Assembly: GCA_016214955.1 (NCBI GenBank)
Contig: JACRMN010000022.1
Span: forward strand, 1 to 64,000
Length of the DNA stretch: 64,000 bases
Reading direction: 5' to 3'
DNA from: Deltaproteobacteria bacterium
Lineage (GTDB): Bacteria > Myxococcota > Myxococcia > Myxococcales > Anaeromyxobacteraceae
In this document: positions 27,300 to 35,792 of the stretch, piece by piece
How the letters are laid out: each line of letters starts with the position of its first letter
Position numbering within the stretch: the stretch's first letter is position 1
Notes under the pieces: generated by a model
What the model was told of the DNA's origin: nothing
The model's input: the letters and a program-made list of their open reading frames with translations, nothing else
Databases searched by the model: none
Made by a program: the position numbers and the translations under genes

Positions 27300-28634
27300 A
27301 TGACCCGCTCGCTCTCCGCCGCCGTCGCCCTCGCCGCCCTGGCGGCCGCCTGCAGCCCGGAACACTGGTCGCCGCCGCCGGTCCCGCCGCCCCCGCCCAT
27401 CGAGCGGATCGCGACCCAGCCGGCCGGCTACACCAGCCCCATGGCCGTTGCCCAGGTGGGCGGCCAGGCCAAGCTCTACGTGCCGACCGGCACCTACCAC
27501 TTCGCCGGCCCCATCGCCGTGCTCGACCTCTCGGTCCCGGGCCGCGGCACCCGCGGGGCCGGGGCCCGGGTGGCAACCATCGACGTGGGCGGCGGCGAGT
27601 ACGCCACCCTCGTGGGCGGAGACGCCCGGGTGCTGGTGGCCGCCTCGGCGCGCTTCCCCACCGCCTGGATCATCGACCCGGCCACCGACCGGGTCACCAG
27701 GACCATCCCCCTCGGCGACCTGGGCTTCTCGACGTACGGCGCCCGCGACGCCCACGTCACCGGCGTGATCGTGGACTCCGGCCGCAACCGGGCCTGGCTG
27801 GCGGTGTGGAACGGCTTCCTGGCCATCGACCTCACGCGCGGCGAGCGGGTCCCGGCCGAGGACGTGGCGGGCGCGCCCTCCGAGTCGCCCGCCTACGACC
27901 CGGTGCGCGGCCTCATCTACGCCCCGTTCTACGGCTGCGCCGGCGCCCACGGCCCGGCCGGCGCCACGCCGCCGCCCTGCGCCGAGTTCACCACCGCGGG
28001 CGGCGCGGTCATGGACGCCGGCATGTACGTGGTCCGGGTCTCCGACAGGGCCCGGTTCACGCTGCGCCGCCCCGGCGCCTCGGAGGCCGCCCCGCTGGGC
28101 CTGGAGCCCGACGCCATCTCCATCGACGTCGCCGCCGGCCTGGCCCTGGTGGCCGAGGAGGCGGGCGGGTCCGAGCTGGTGCTCGACCTGGCGAGCGCCA
28201 CCTTCGACGCCACCGCGGGCACCGTCGAGCTGACCGCCGCCACCGCCTACGCCGAGATCCCGGGCGTTGCCTACGCCTGCACCGCCACGCTGCCCGCCAC
28301 CGGCGACATCCTGCTGGCGGCCGAGTTCGCGCCCGAGGTGGCCCTGGCCACCAGCGCCCGCCTCCTGGCGGGCCAGGGGCCGATCATCGCCGAGATGCCG
28401 CTCCTGCCCCTCCCCGGCGCCGTTGCCTGGTCCACCGCCGGCGACCCGCACGGCGCGGCCATCGTCCAGGTGGGCGGCAAGCGGTACGGCCTGCTGCTGC
28501 GCGACCTTCACGACTGGGTGGCCCGCATCGACCTCGACGCGGTGGACGCCCTCTCGCCCGTGAGCCCCTCGTCGCTCACCGCCGCCGAGATGGCGCAGGT
28601 CGTCGACTTCCTCGACACGAGCGCCGCGCCCTGA
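27300..28634 (+). CDS. Lipoprotein of unknown function, beta-propeller-like
   Basis: A 444-residue exported lipoprotein. The signal peptide ends in a lipobox (LAALAAACS; Cys at about residue 18). A Pro-rich stretch (PPPVPPPPPIE) leads to repeated blocks such as VATIDVGGGEYATLVGGDARVLV, AWIIDPATDRVTRTIPLGD and ISIDVAAGLALVAEE, which look like blades of a beta-propeller of the YVTN/surface-antigen sort. I do not recognise a specific family. It is convergent with the GH57 gene 13 nt away. Outer-membrane or periplasmic location is inferred from the lipobox. Confidence 0.75.
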   Translation: MTRSLSAAVALAALAAACSPEHWSPPPVPPPPPIERIATQPAGYTSPMAVAQVGGQAKLYVPTGTYHFAGPIAVLDLSVPGRGTRGAGARVATIDVGGGEYATLVGGDARVLVAASARFPTAWIIDPATDRVTRTIPLGDLGFSTYGARDAHVTGVIVDSGRNRAWLAVWNGFLAIDLTRGERVPAEDVAGAPSESPAYDPVRGLIYAPFYGCAGAHGPAGATPPPCAEFTTAGGAVMDAGMYVVRVSDRARFTLRRPGASEAAPLGLEPDAISIDVAAGLALVAEEAGGSELVLDLASATFDATAGTVELTAATAYAEIPGVAYACTATLPATGDILLAAEFAPEVALATSARLLAGQGPIIAEMPLLPLPGAVAWSTAGDPHGAAIVQVGGKRYGLLLRDLHDWVARIDLDAVDALSPVSPSSLTAAEMAQVVDFLDTSAAP

Positions 28635-28647
28635 GGCGGCCGGCCGG

Positions 28648-30249
28648 TCAGTCGGCCGGCCGGTAGACGGCGTAGTCGATCTCCGGGAAGAGGTTGTCCT
28701 TCTCCTCGACGTGGGCCAGCCAGCCGGCGTCGATCCGGCCGGCGCGCACCTGGTCGTGGAGCCGGGTGAAGCGCAGCAGGTGCTCCTTGGTGCGGCGCAC
28801 CGCGTACTCCACCATGGTGCCGGTCTTCATGATGAAGGCCCAGTCGGACGACTGCGCCAGCAGGAGCTCGCGGGCGGCCTGGTCGAGGGCCCTCCGCTCC
28901 AGCGGCGTGGGCTGCCGCACGTCGCGGGCCAGTGCGATCATCCGCTCGGCCGCCTTGTGCAGGTGGCGGTAGATCCAGTCGTTGGTGCCGTCGAGCCAGA
29001 CGCCTGCATAGCCGCCCGCGCCCCAGGAGCAGAGCGGCGGCGTCGACACCTGCTGCTCGGGGTTCTCGCGCAGGTAGTCGCCGGGGGTGGCGAGGCGGAA
29101 GATCCGCTGGTCGAAGGCCACCTTGCGGATGAGGAAGTCGATGAACAGCGGCCCCTCGTACCACCAGTGACCGTAGAGCTCGGCGTCGTAGGGCGAGACC
29201 ACCACCGGCCGCACGCCGCCCATGCGCGAGGCCAGGTGCTCGACCTGCCGCTCGCGGTTGAACACGAAGTTGCCGGCGTGCTGCGCCGCTCGCTCCCGGG
29301 CCCGCATCGGGTCGTAGGGCTGCTTGTGGGCGGTCTTGCCGGTGATGCGGAAGTACTTGATGCCCACGTTCTTCCGCTGGCCGTCGGACTGGACGTGGTC
29401 CCGCACGTGCTCCAGGTCCAGGTCCCAGCCGATGTCCCGGTAGAACTCCCGGTAGTCGGGGTCGCCGGGGTAGCCGTGCTCGGCGCTCCAGACCTGCATC
29501 GACGACTCGGGGTCGCGGCCGAAGGCGGCCGGGCCGGAGGGCGTGTAGAGCGGGGCGTAGACGCCGTAGCGCGGCCGGGGGGTGGCATCGGTGATGCCGT
29601 GGGTGTCGACGAAGAAGTAGCGCAGGTTCTGCTCGGCCAGGAAGCGGTCGGCGCCCGGGAAGTAGCCGCACTCCGGCAGCCAGATGCCCACCGGGTCCCG
29701 GCCGAAGTGGCGCCGGTGATGGGCCACCGCCACCGCCACCTGCGCCCGCGCCGCCTCGGGGAAGGCCTGCATCAGCGGCAGGAAGCCGTGGGTGGCGCCG
29801 CAGGTGGCGAGCTCCAGCCGCCCCGCCGCCTCCAGCCTGCCGAAGGCGGCCACCAGGTCGCGGCGGTAGCGGTCGTTGAAGAGCCGGCGCAGGTCGCCGA
29901 ACTCCTGCAGGTAGTGCTGCGCCAGCGGCTGGAAGGTGGGGTCGCCGCGGGTGCGGTGGACCTCGCGCTCGGCGAGCTCGCAGAGCCGGTCGAGGCGGCG
30001 GGCGTAGCGCTGCATGAGCAGGTCGTCCCGCAGCATCGCCACGAGCGGCGGCGACATGGTCATCGAGATGCGGAAGGGGATGCCCTCGTCGGTGGCCCGG
30101 TCGAAGACCTGGAGCAGAGGCAGGTAGGTCTCGGTGATGGCCTCGTAGAGCCAGTCCTCCTCCAGGAACTCCTCGTGCTCCGGGTGGCGCACGAAGGGCA
30201 GGTGGGCGTGGAGGTGCAGCGAGAGGTAGCCCAGCACGTCGCCGTTCAT
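28648..30249 (-). CDS. GH57 family 1,4-alpha-glucan branching enzyme (DUF1957-type)
   Basis: Glycoside hydrolase family 57 protein of 533 residues, most likely a glycogen branching enzyme. The first conserved region is LSLHLHAHLPFVRHPE. The likely nucleophile is Glu193 in GIWLPECGYFPG and the acid/base is Asp355 in VSPYDAELYGHWWYEG; both positions match those of characterised archaeal GH57 branching enzymes. The C-terminal helical part ends normally. Its ATG overlaps the stop of the DUF4912 gene (ATGA), so the two are coupled. No other glycogen gene lies in the window. Confidence 0.88.
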   Translation of the reverse strand: MNGDVLGYLSLHLHAHLPFVRHPEHEEFLEEDWLYEAITETYLPLLQVFDRATDEGIPFRISMTMSPPLVAMLRDDLLMQRYARRLDRLCELAEREVHRTRGDPTFQPLAQHYLQEFGDLRRLFNDRYRRDLVAAFGRLEAAGRLELATCGATHGFLPLMQAFPEAARAQVAVAVAHHRRHFGRDPVGIWLPECGYFPGADRFLAEQNLRYFFVDTHGITDATPRPRYGVYAPLYTPSGPAAFGRDPESSMQVWSAEHGYPGDPDYREFYRDIGWDLDLEHVRDHVQSDGQRKNVGIKYFRITGKTAHKQPYDPMRARERAAQHAGNFVFNRERQVEHLASRMGGVRPVVVSPYDAELYGHWWYEGPLFIDFLIRKVAFDQRIFRLATPGDYLRENPEQQVSTPPLCSWGAGGYAGVWLDGTNDWIYRHLHKAAERMIALARDVRQPTPLERRALDQAARELLLAQSSDWAFIMKTGTMVEYAVRRTKEHLLRFTRLHDQVRAGRIDAGWLAHVEEKDNLFPEIDYAVYRPAD

Positions 30250-31307
30250 GGCGTCCGACCCCCGCCCCACGGCGACGAGGGGGAGGCGCCCGGCGGCCCC
30301 AAAGGCGAGGTGGCGCGGCCGCCCGCGGGGCCCGGACCCACCCCGTCGCCCCAGGAGGAGAGGCGCTGGAGCTGGGCCCGGAGCTTGTCGGAGAACGGCC
30401 GGCCGGGGCCCGCGGCCAGCAGGCCCGACAGCGGCTCGCCCCAGGGGATGCGGGCGAAGCGATCGTCCACCCGCGGCGAGGGGCCGGCGGGCGGCAGGTC
30501 GACCGCATTGCTGGGGGCGGGCAAGAGCCGGTCGCGCCGGGCGTCGACGAGGTGGATCTCGGCGCGGTAGGTGCGGCCCGGCTCCAGGTCGTGCACGTAC
30601 CAGGAGCGGGCCTCGATGGCGAAGGACACCACCCGCACCCGCTCCCAGCCTCCGCCGGGCAGCGAGCCGAACACCCAGAGCTCGGCCCGGCCGTTGTCGA
30701 GCCCCTCCCAGGCCCGCTGCGCCGTCCCGGCGGCGTGGTCCCAGTAGAGGAAGAGGGTGCGCGGGTCGCGCGGCAGCGCCACCAGCGCGTCGTCGCCGTA
30801 GCTCCAGGGAAGCTCGCCGAGCGCCTCGTCGTAGAGGAGCCGCGGCGGGGGCCGCTCGCGGGGCGCGCCGCGGGCCGCCTCCACCGCCGCCTCGGTGAGC
30901 GGGTGCGGGGCGTCGCGGACGGCCTCCTCGCCCCGGATCCGGGCGACGAAGTAGCCGTCGGGGTCCGGCTCGTCCGACGGCGGGCGTGCGGCCAGGCCGC
31001 GGGCGCGCGGCAGCGGCGGGCGAGCGCGGGCGGCGGCCTTCCTGCGGCCCGTGGGCGCCGGCGGGGAGCCGGCGGCTGGCCGGGCCTTCGGCTTCCGGCC
31101 CCTCTGAGCCGCCGGTGCGGGCGGAGATGACGGCTCGCGGCCGGCGGGCGCGGCGGCGGCCGGCCTGGCGCCCTTGCGGGCGGCGGCCTTGCGAACCGGG
31201 GGCGGGGCGCGGCCGGCGGCCAGCCCTCGCGCGCCGTTCTTCGCCCGGGGCGGCCGGGGCGGCGCCTTGCCCGCGCCTCCGCCCTTGCCCCGCCTCTTCT
31301 CGGCCAT
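30246..31307 (-). CDS. DUF4912 protein with Lys/Arg/Pro-rich N-terminus
   Basis: A 353-residue protein in two parts. Residues 1-110 are very basic and low in complexity, with Lys/Arg, Ala and Pro runs (KAAARKGARPAAAAPAG), reminiscent of histone-H1-like tails. Residues about 150-300 match the DUF4912 pattern, including LPWSYGDDALVALPRDP, TLFLYWDH and WYVHDLEPGRTYRAEIHLVD, thought to be a carbohydrate-associated beta-sandwich. The tail is Gly/Pro/Ser-rich. Coupled to the GH57 enzyme; DUF4912 genes commonly neighbour GH57 branching enzymes, suggesting a role in glycogen handling. The function is unknown. Confidence 0.8.
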   Translation of the reverse strand: MAEKRRGKGGGAGKAPPRPPRAKNGARGLAAGRAPPPVRKAAARKGARPAAAAPAGREPSSPPAPAAQRGRKPKARPAAGSPPAPTGRRKAAARARPPLPRARGLAARPPSDEPDPDGYFVARIRGEEAVRDAPHPLTEAAVEAARGAPRERPPPRLLYDEALGELPWSYGDDALVALPRDPRTLFLYWDHAAGTAQRAWEGLDNGRAELWVFGSLPGGGWERVRVVSFAIEARSWYVHDLEPGRTYRAEIHLVDARRDRLLPAPSNAVDLPPAGPSPRVDDRFARIPWGEPLSGLLAAGPGRPFSDKLRAQLQRLSSWGDGVGPGPAGGRATSPLGPPGASPSSPWGGGRTP

Positions 31308-31420
31308 GGCCCCTTGAACCAGCCCAGGTCCCGGCGCGTCAAGGGGATTCCCCCGGATGGCGGGGCGCCCGGAGCGCCGGCGCCTGCGCGCCCCGGCGCA
31401 CGACCCCTCCGCCTTTCTGC

Positions 31421-31426
31421 TAGGCT
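31421..31426 (+). promoter_or_regulatory. Possible -10 element (TAGGCT) of the kinase gene
   Basis: TAGGCT fits the TAGNNT form seen at the better promoters here and lies 27 nt before the TTG start. A second hexamer, TACGTT (31449-31454), sits 11 nt before the GTG at 31466. No -35 is clear for either. Confidence 0.35.
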
Positions 31427-31453
31427 CGGGGCGAGCATCCCGGGGGTGTACGT

Positions 31454-33394
31454 TTGGACGACGAAGTGGCCGGGGGATCCTGTCCCCACTGCGGCTCGCG
31501 GCACGAGCCAGGCCAGACCTGCCCGTCCTCGGAGGCCACTCGCCCGGCGCCCGAGGCCGCGCCCGACTCGCTCATCGGCAGCATGGTGGGCAGCTTCCGG
31601 GTGACACGGCTGCTGGGGCGCGGGGGCATGGGCGCCGTCTACCTGGGTGAGCACCCGGTCATCGGGAGCAAGGTGGCCATCAAGTTCCTGCACGAGTCGC
31701 TGGCCACCAACCCGGAGCTGGTGGGCCGCTTCTACGACGAGGCCCGGGCGGTGAACCTCATCGGCCACGAGAACATCGTGGCCATCTACGACCTCGCCCT
31801 GCTCCCGCCCAGCCGCTACTTCATCGTCATGGAGTACCTGGAGGGCGAGACCCTGGCGACGCTGACGCGCCGCGAGCGGATCCCGCAGAGGATGGCCCTG
31901 GAGGTGCTGGGCCAGCTCACCGAGGCGCTCTTCGCCGCCCACGAGCGCGGCGTGATCCACCGCGACCTCAAGCCCGAGAACGTCTTCCTGGTGAAGCGGC
32001 GCGACAGGGAGCACTTCGTCAAGCTCATGGACTTCGGCATCGCCAAGCTCGGCGACCGCAGCCGCGGGGCCCACACCGCCGCCGGCATGATCGTGGGCAC
32101 GCCCGAGTACATGGCCCCCGAGCAGTGCGACAACCGCCCGGTGGACGCGCGCACCGACGTCTACGCGCTCGGGATCATGGCCTACGAGGTGGTCACCGGG
32201 CAGCTGCCCTTTACCGGCAAGGGCGTGGCCCAGGTGCTGCTCGCCCAGCTGCGCCAGCCGCCGCGGCCGCCGCGGGAGCTGGCCCCCAGCCTCCACCCGG
32301 CCTTCGAGAAGGTGATCCTGAAGGCCCTGCAGAAGCGGCCCGAGGAGCGCCACCAGGACATGCGGGTCCTGGGCGCGGCGCTGCGCGAGGCCGAAGCCGA
32401 CCTGGGCCGGATGGCAGCGGCCCCGACCCCGCCCACCCGCGCCGCGGCCGCGCCGGCGGCCCGCGTCTCCCCTCCCCCGGCCAGGGCGGTGCCTCCGCCC
32501 CCGGCGCCGGCGGCCCTGCCGCCGCGGGTGGAAATCGAGGTGCGCTGGGCCTCGGCCTCGCACCGGCTGCAGGTGGCCGAGGTCTCGAAGGGCGGCGTCT
32601 TCCTCTGCGCCGACGCGGGGCTGCCGCAGCTCTTCACGCGCGTCACCATGCTGCTCCCCGGCCCGGGGAAGCGCAGCATCCCCCTCTCCGGCGACGTGGT
32701 GCGCCAGGTCTCGCCTGCCCAGGCCGCCGGCTGGAAGATGCCGCCCGGCTTCGCGGTGCAGGTGACCCCGTCGCCGGAGGAGCGGGTGGTGCTCGAGGAG
32801 CTGGCGGCGCGGCTCAGGGCCCCCACCGCCACGCCCGCCCACCAGACCATCGACGGCGCCGGCGCGCTCCAGCTCCTGGAGAGCCTGGAGCGGCGCGCCG
32901 CCCTGGGCCACTACGAGCTGCTCGACGCCCGGCTCGACGCGGGGCTCCCCGAGGTGCGGGAGCGGGCCCGGGGCCTGCGCCGCCAGGTGGAGGACCTGCG
33001 GGCCAAGCTGCCGCCCGAGGCCCAGGTGCGGCGGGTGGAGGCGCTCCTCGATCGCATCGAGCAGGCGGCCCAGGTGCTGGGCACCGCCAGCGAGCGGCTC
33101 ATGCACGACGCCCGGCGCGGCAACTTCCGCGGCGTGGGCCACTGCATCACCGCCGGGGTGGCGCTGGCGGTGGTGGAGAGCCGGCGGCGGGCGCTGCTCG
33201 CCGAGACCCCGGAGCGGCGCGAGCAGGCCCAGCGACACCTGGCCCGCTACCAGGTGGCCCACAAGCTCGACAACCAGGACACCGCGCTCCTGGAGCTGGA
33301 GCAGGCGCTGCAGCAGGACCCGCTCAACCTCGAGCTCCACGAGCTGCACGTGGAGCTGGAGATGAAGCTGCGGATCAAGCGCGGTACGGCCTGA
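31454..33394 (+). CDS. Serine/threonine protein kinase with zinc-ribbon and PilZ domain
   Basis: Cytosolic eukaryotic-like kinase of about 646 residues. A short Cys/His motif (CPHCGSRHEPGQTC) opens the protein. The kinase domain (about 46-310) is complete: GRGGMGAVYLGEH, VAIKFLHE, catalytic VIHRDLKPENVFL, DFGIAKLG and GTPEYMAPEQ. A Pro/Ala linker leads to a PilZ domain (about 355-455; EVRWASASHRLQVAEVSKGG), a cyclic-di-GMP-binding fold, although the RxxxR motif is not obvious. The C-terminal 170 residues are helical and include GHYELLDARLD, faintly J-domain-like, without HPD. Start is TTG 31454 or GTG 31466. No membrane helix. Confidence 0.9.
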   Translation: MDDEVAGGSCPHCGSRHEPGQTCPSSEATRPAPEAAPDSLIGSMVGSFRVTRLLGRGGMGAVYLGEHPVIGSKVAIKFLHESLATNPELVGRFYDEARAVNLIGHENIVAIYDLALLPPSRYFIVMEYLEGETLATLTRRERIPQRMALEVLGQLTEALFAAHERGVIHRDLKPENVFLVKRRDREHFVKLMDFGIAKLGDRSRGAHTAAGMIVGTPEYMAPEQCDNRPVDARTDVYALGIMAYEVVTGQLPFTGKGVAQVLLAQLRQPPRPPRELAPSLHPAFEKVILKALQKRPEERHQDMRVLGAALREAEADLGRMAAAPTPPTRAAAAPAARVSPPPARAVPPPPAPAALPPRVEIEVRWASASHRLQVAEVSKGGVFLCADAGLPQLFTRVTMLLPGPGKRSIPLSGDVVRQVSPAQAAGWKMPPGFAVQVTPSPEERVVLEELAARLRAPTATPAHQTIDGAGALQLLESLERRAALGHYELLDARLDAGLPEVRERARGLRRQVEDLRAKLPPEAQVRRVEALLDRIEQAAQVLGTASERLMHDARRGNFRGVGHCITAGVALAVVESRRRALLAETPERREQAQRHLARYQVAHKLDNQDTALLELEQALQQDPLNLELHELHVELEMKLRIKRGTA

Positions 33395-33415
33395 TCGCGG
33401 GTCGCCACCCCTCGT

Positions 33416-33616
33416 CTAGTTGCAGTAGGCGCACCGCAGGTTGCCGTTGTCGGGGTGGGCGATGCAGGTCTGGGTGTGGCCGGCCGCGCAGGACAGCGTG
33501 CAGTCCCCGCTCCCCGAGCAGTTGGTGCAGGTGATGCCGGGGCACCTGTCCTTCTCGGAGCCGCCGCAGGCCGCCAGGCACAGGGTCAGGGTCAGGACCG
33601 CTGCGAGTCGAAGCAT
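33416..33616 (-). CDS. Small Cys-rich lipoprotein
   Basis: A 66-residue predicted lipoprotein. The signal peptide MLRLAAVLTLTLCLAAC carries a lipobox with the acylated Cys at residue 17. The mature part has eight Cys in about 45 residues (CPGITCTNCSGSGDCTLSC, CIAHP, CAYC), suggesting disulfides or metal binding. No family recognised. It is convergent with the kinase gene and shares a divergent 191-nt region with the Omp85-like gene. Confidence 0.65.
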   Translation of the reverse strand: MLRLAAVLTLTLCLAACGGSEKDRCPGITCTNCSGSGDCTLSCAAGHTQTCIAHPDNGNLRCAYCN

Positions 33617-33793
33617 GGCGCCCCCTCACTCCGGCACGCACGGGCCGGAGCCACATGCTAGGGGGCCGCTCACCGCGCGTCCCTACGGCGGTGCGCCGCG
33701 GGACCGGGAGTCCGGGCTCCCCCGGGTTCGCTGTCGCTCGCCCCGGCGTCCCCTTCTGCCTTGAATTCCCGGGCCCCTGGGCCGTCCCTTCCG

Positions 33794-33799
33794 TACAAT
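33794..33799 (+). promoter_or_regulatory. Possible -10 element (TACAAT) of the Omp85-like gene
   Basis: TACAAT is 8 nt before the ATG at 33808, with no Shine-Dalgarno sequence in between. Five of six bases match the canonical -10. TTGAAT at 33761 is 27 nt away, too far to be its -35. Confidence 0.45.
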
Positions 33800-33807
33800 C
33801 CCGGGCC

Positions 33808-35154
33808 ATGCTCGCCCTCGCCGCCGCCCTCCTGCTCGCCCAGGCCGACGCGCCCCCCGCCGAGGCGGCGTCGCGGCGCTACACCATCGAGCGCATCGAG
33901 CTCTCGGGGCTGTCGCGGACCCGCGAGGCGGCGGTGCGGCGGCTCCTGGCGGTGAGCGAGGGGCACGTCCTCGACGAGGAGGCGGTGCAGGTCTCTCGCT
34001 GGAAGCTCCTGCAGGTGGGCTGGTACTCGCGAGTCGAGACCCGGCTCACCCGCGGCAGCGAGCGCGGGCTGGTGGTGCTGGTCTTCTCGCTCACCGAGCG
34101 CAACACCCTCATCGTCTCCGACCTGGTGCTGGGCAGCACCCCGCCCCAGCCGGTCTACGGCGGCCTCGGCCTCTCCCAGCAGAACTTCCTGGGGCGCGGG
34201 CTCGGCCTCTCGGGCGCCTTCGTCTACGGCGGCTCGCCCGCCGATCGCCCCCTCGACCCGCCGCGCTTCGCGCTCAAGGGCGCCTTCTTCGCGCCCGACA
34301 TCGACCTGGCGCCCGGGATCGACAGGCTGGTGGCCGGGGCCACGCTGCTGTGGCTCCGCGGCGAGGAGCTGACCTGCGCCGACCCCTCCTGCCGCGACTT
34401 CCGCGGCCACTACGGCGACGCGCCGCGGCTGCGCTACGAGCGGCTGGGGGGCGAGGCGGTGGTGGGGATCCGGCCCGGCCCCTTCGAGCGGCTCTTCGCC
34501 GGTGTGCGGGTGGAGCGGGTGCAGGGACGGCTCGTCGACGACGGCACGGCGGCAGGCCCGCGCCCGGCGCTGCTGCTCGGGGACCGGCTGCTCACCGCCC
34601 TGACCGGCACCTACGACCGCGACACCCGCGACGACTTCTTCTTCACCCGCTCCGGCACCCGCTTCTCGGCCCAGGTGACCTTCGCCTCGCCGGCCTTCGG
34701 CGGCGACTACGAGTACTCCCGCTGGCTGCTGCAGGCCGAGACCGCCTTCGCGCTTCCCCGCGGCCACGCGCTGCGGCTCGCCGGCACCGCCGGCGCCACC
34801 CAGGGCGCGGCCCCGTTCTTCGACCGCTTCTACGCCGCCGACTGGGCCTACTTCTCGCTGGGGCCGGCGCTGGGCCGCGCGCTGGAGCTCAACTTCTCCG
34901 CCGACTCCCGCTACGACGCCATCCTGGCGATGCTGGGGGCCGAGTACGGCGTGCCGCTCTGGTCGGGCGGCGGCTTCTTCCACCGCGGCGTGCTGGCGCT
35001 GGGGGCCCGGGGGCTCTACAGCGGCGCCTACGCCCGCGCCCCGCGCACCCGGCTCTCGCGCACTCCCTGGAGCGCCGACGTGGCCCTGCGCCTCGACACG
35101 CCGGTGGGCAGCTTCAACCTCTCGCTGGGCTACGCCCTGGACGTGTTCCAGTGA
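33808..35154 (+). CDS. Omp85/BamA-like outer-membrane protein with one POTRA domain
   Basis: A 448-residue exported protein: signal peptide (LALAAALLLAQADA), a single POTRA-like domain (YTIERIELSGLSRTREAAVR ... LLQVGWYSRVETRL), then a beta-barrel of the surface-antigen class. GGLGLSQQNFLGRGLGLSG is a typical barrel opening and TYDRDTRDDFFFTRSGTR a typical barrel signature. The C-terminus is LDVFQ rather than terminal Phe. It is shorter than BamA and distinct from the bamA at 18486. Coupled by GTGA to the DUF4390 gene. Substrate unknown; may insert or secrete a specific protein. Confidence 0.85.
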   Translation: MLALAAALLLAQADAPPAEAASRRYTIERIELSGLSRTREAAVRRLLAVSEGHVLDEEAVQVSRWKLLQVGWYSRVETRLTRGSERGLVVLVFSLTERNTLIVSDLVLGSTPPQPVYGGLGLSQQNFLGRGLGLSGAFVYGGSPADRPLDPPRFALKGAFFAPDIDLAPGIDRLVAGATLLWLRGEELTCADPSCRDFRGHYGDAPRLRYERLGGEAVVGIRPGPFERLFAGVRVERVQGRLVDDGTAAGPRPALLLGDRLLTALTGTYDRDTRDDFFFTRSGTRFSAQVTFASPAFGGDYEYSRWLLQAETAFALPRGHALRLAGTAGATQGAAPFFDRFYAADWAYFSLGPALGRALELNFSADSRYDAILAMLGAEYGVPLWSGGGFFHRGVLALGARGLYSGAYARAPRTRLSRTPWSADVALRLDTPVGSFNLSLGYALDVFQ

Positions 35155-35792
35155 GGCGCGCCGCTCGCCTGCTGCCGCTGCTGCTGCTGGCCGGCGCCGC
35201 GCTGGCCAGCGACGGCGCCGCCGTGCCGGTGGAGCTGGGGTCGCGGGGCGGCCGGCTCTGGGCACGCCTCGACCTGCGCACCGCCTTCCCCGAGGAGCTG
35301 CGCCGCACCTTCGCCAACGGGCTCACCAACGTGGTGTCGCTGCACGTGGCGCTCCTCCCCGAGGGCGGCGACGAGCCCGCGGCCCTCTTCGGGCGGGTGG
35401 TCGAGGTCCGCTACGACGTCTGGGAGGAGCGCTGGGTGGTGCAGGTGCGCGACCCCCAGAGCCCGCGCGGGCGCCGGCTGGTGGTTCGCGGCTGGGAGGA
35501 GCTGCGGGGCCTGCTCGCCGACGCCCGCGACCTGGACCTCGGGCCGGTGGCGGCCCTGGGCGCCGGCAGGTGGCAGCTCCGGGCCCGCGTCGAGCTCAAC
35601 CCGGTCTCCCGCGAGCTGCTGGAGAGGACCCGCGAGTACATCGCCAACCCGCCGAGCGGCGTGCGCGGCGCCACCCCCTCGCGCAGCGTGCTCGGCGCCA
35701 TGGCCAGCTACCTCCTGCACGGCACCGAGGCCAGCGAGGCCCGGCTCTTCCACACCCGCGCCTTCAGCGGCCGGGAGGTGCCGGCCCCGTGA
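35151..35792 (+). CDS. DUF4390-type exported protein
   Basis: A 213-residue protein with a signal peptide (AARLLPLLLLAGAALA). The rest resembles the DUF4390 pattern: LWARLDLRTAFPEELRRTFANGLTNVVSLHVALLPE near the start (quoted in part as RTAFPEELRRTFANG), then VEVRYDVWEERWVVQV and a C-terminal helical segment. In other bacteria DUF4390 genes precede an NtrY-like histidine kinase, exactly as here. GTG 35151 overlaps the previous stop, and its own stop overlaps the kinase GTG. It may be a periplasmic accessory of the kinase; this is inference. Confidence 0.75.
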   Translation: MRRAARLLPLLLLAGAALASDGAAVPVELGSRGGRLWARLDLRTAFPEELRRTFANGLTNVVSLHVALLPEGGDEPAALFGRVVEVRYDVWEERWVVQVRDPQSPRGRRLVVRGWEELRGLLADARDLDLGPVAALGAGRWQLRARVELNPVSRELLERTREYIANPPSGVRGATPSRSVLGAMASYLLHGTEASEARLFHTRAFSGREVPAP

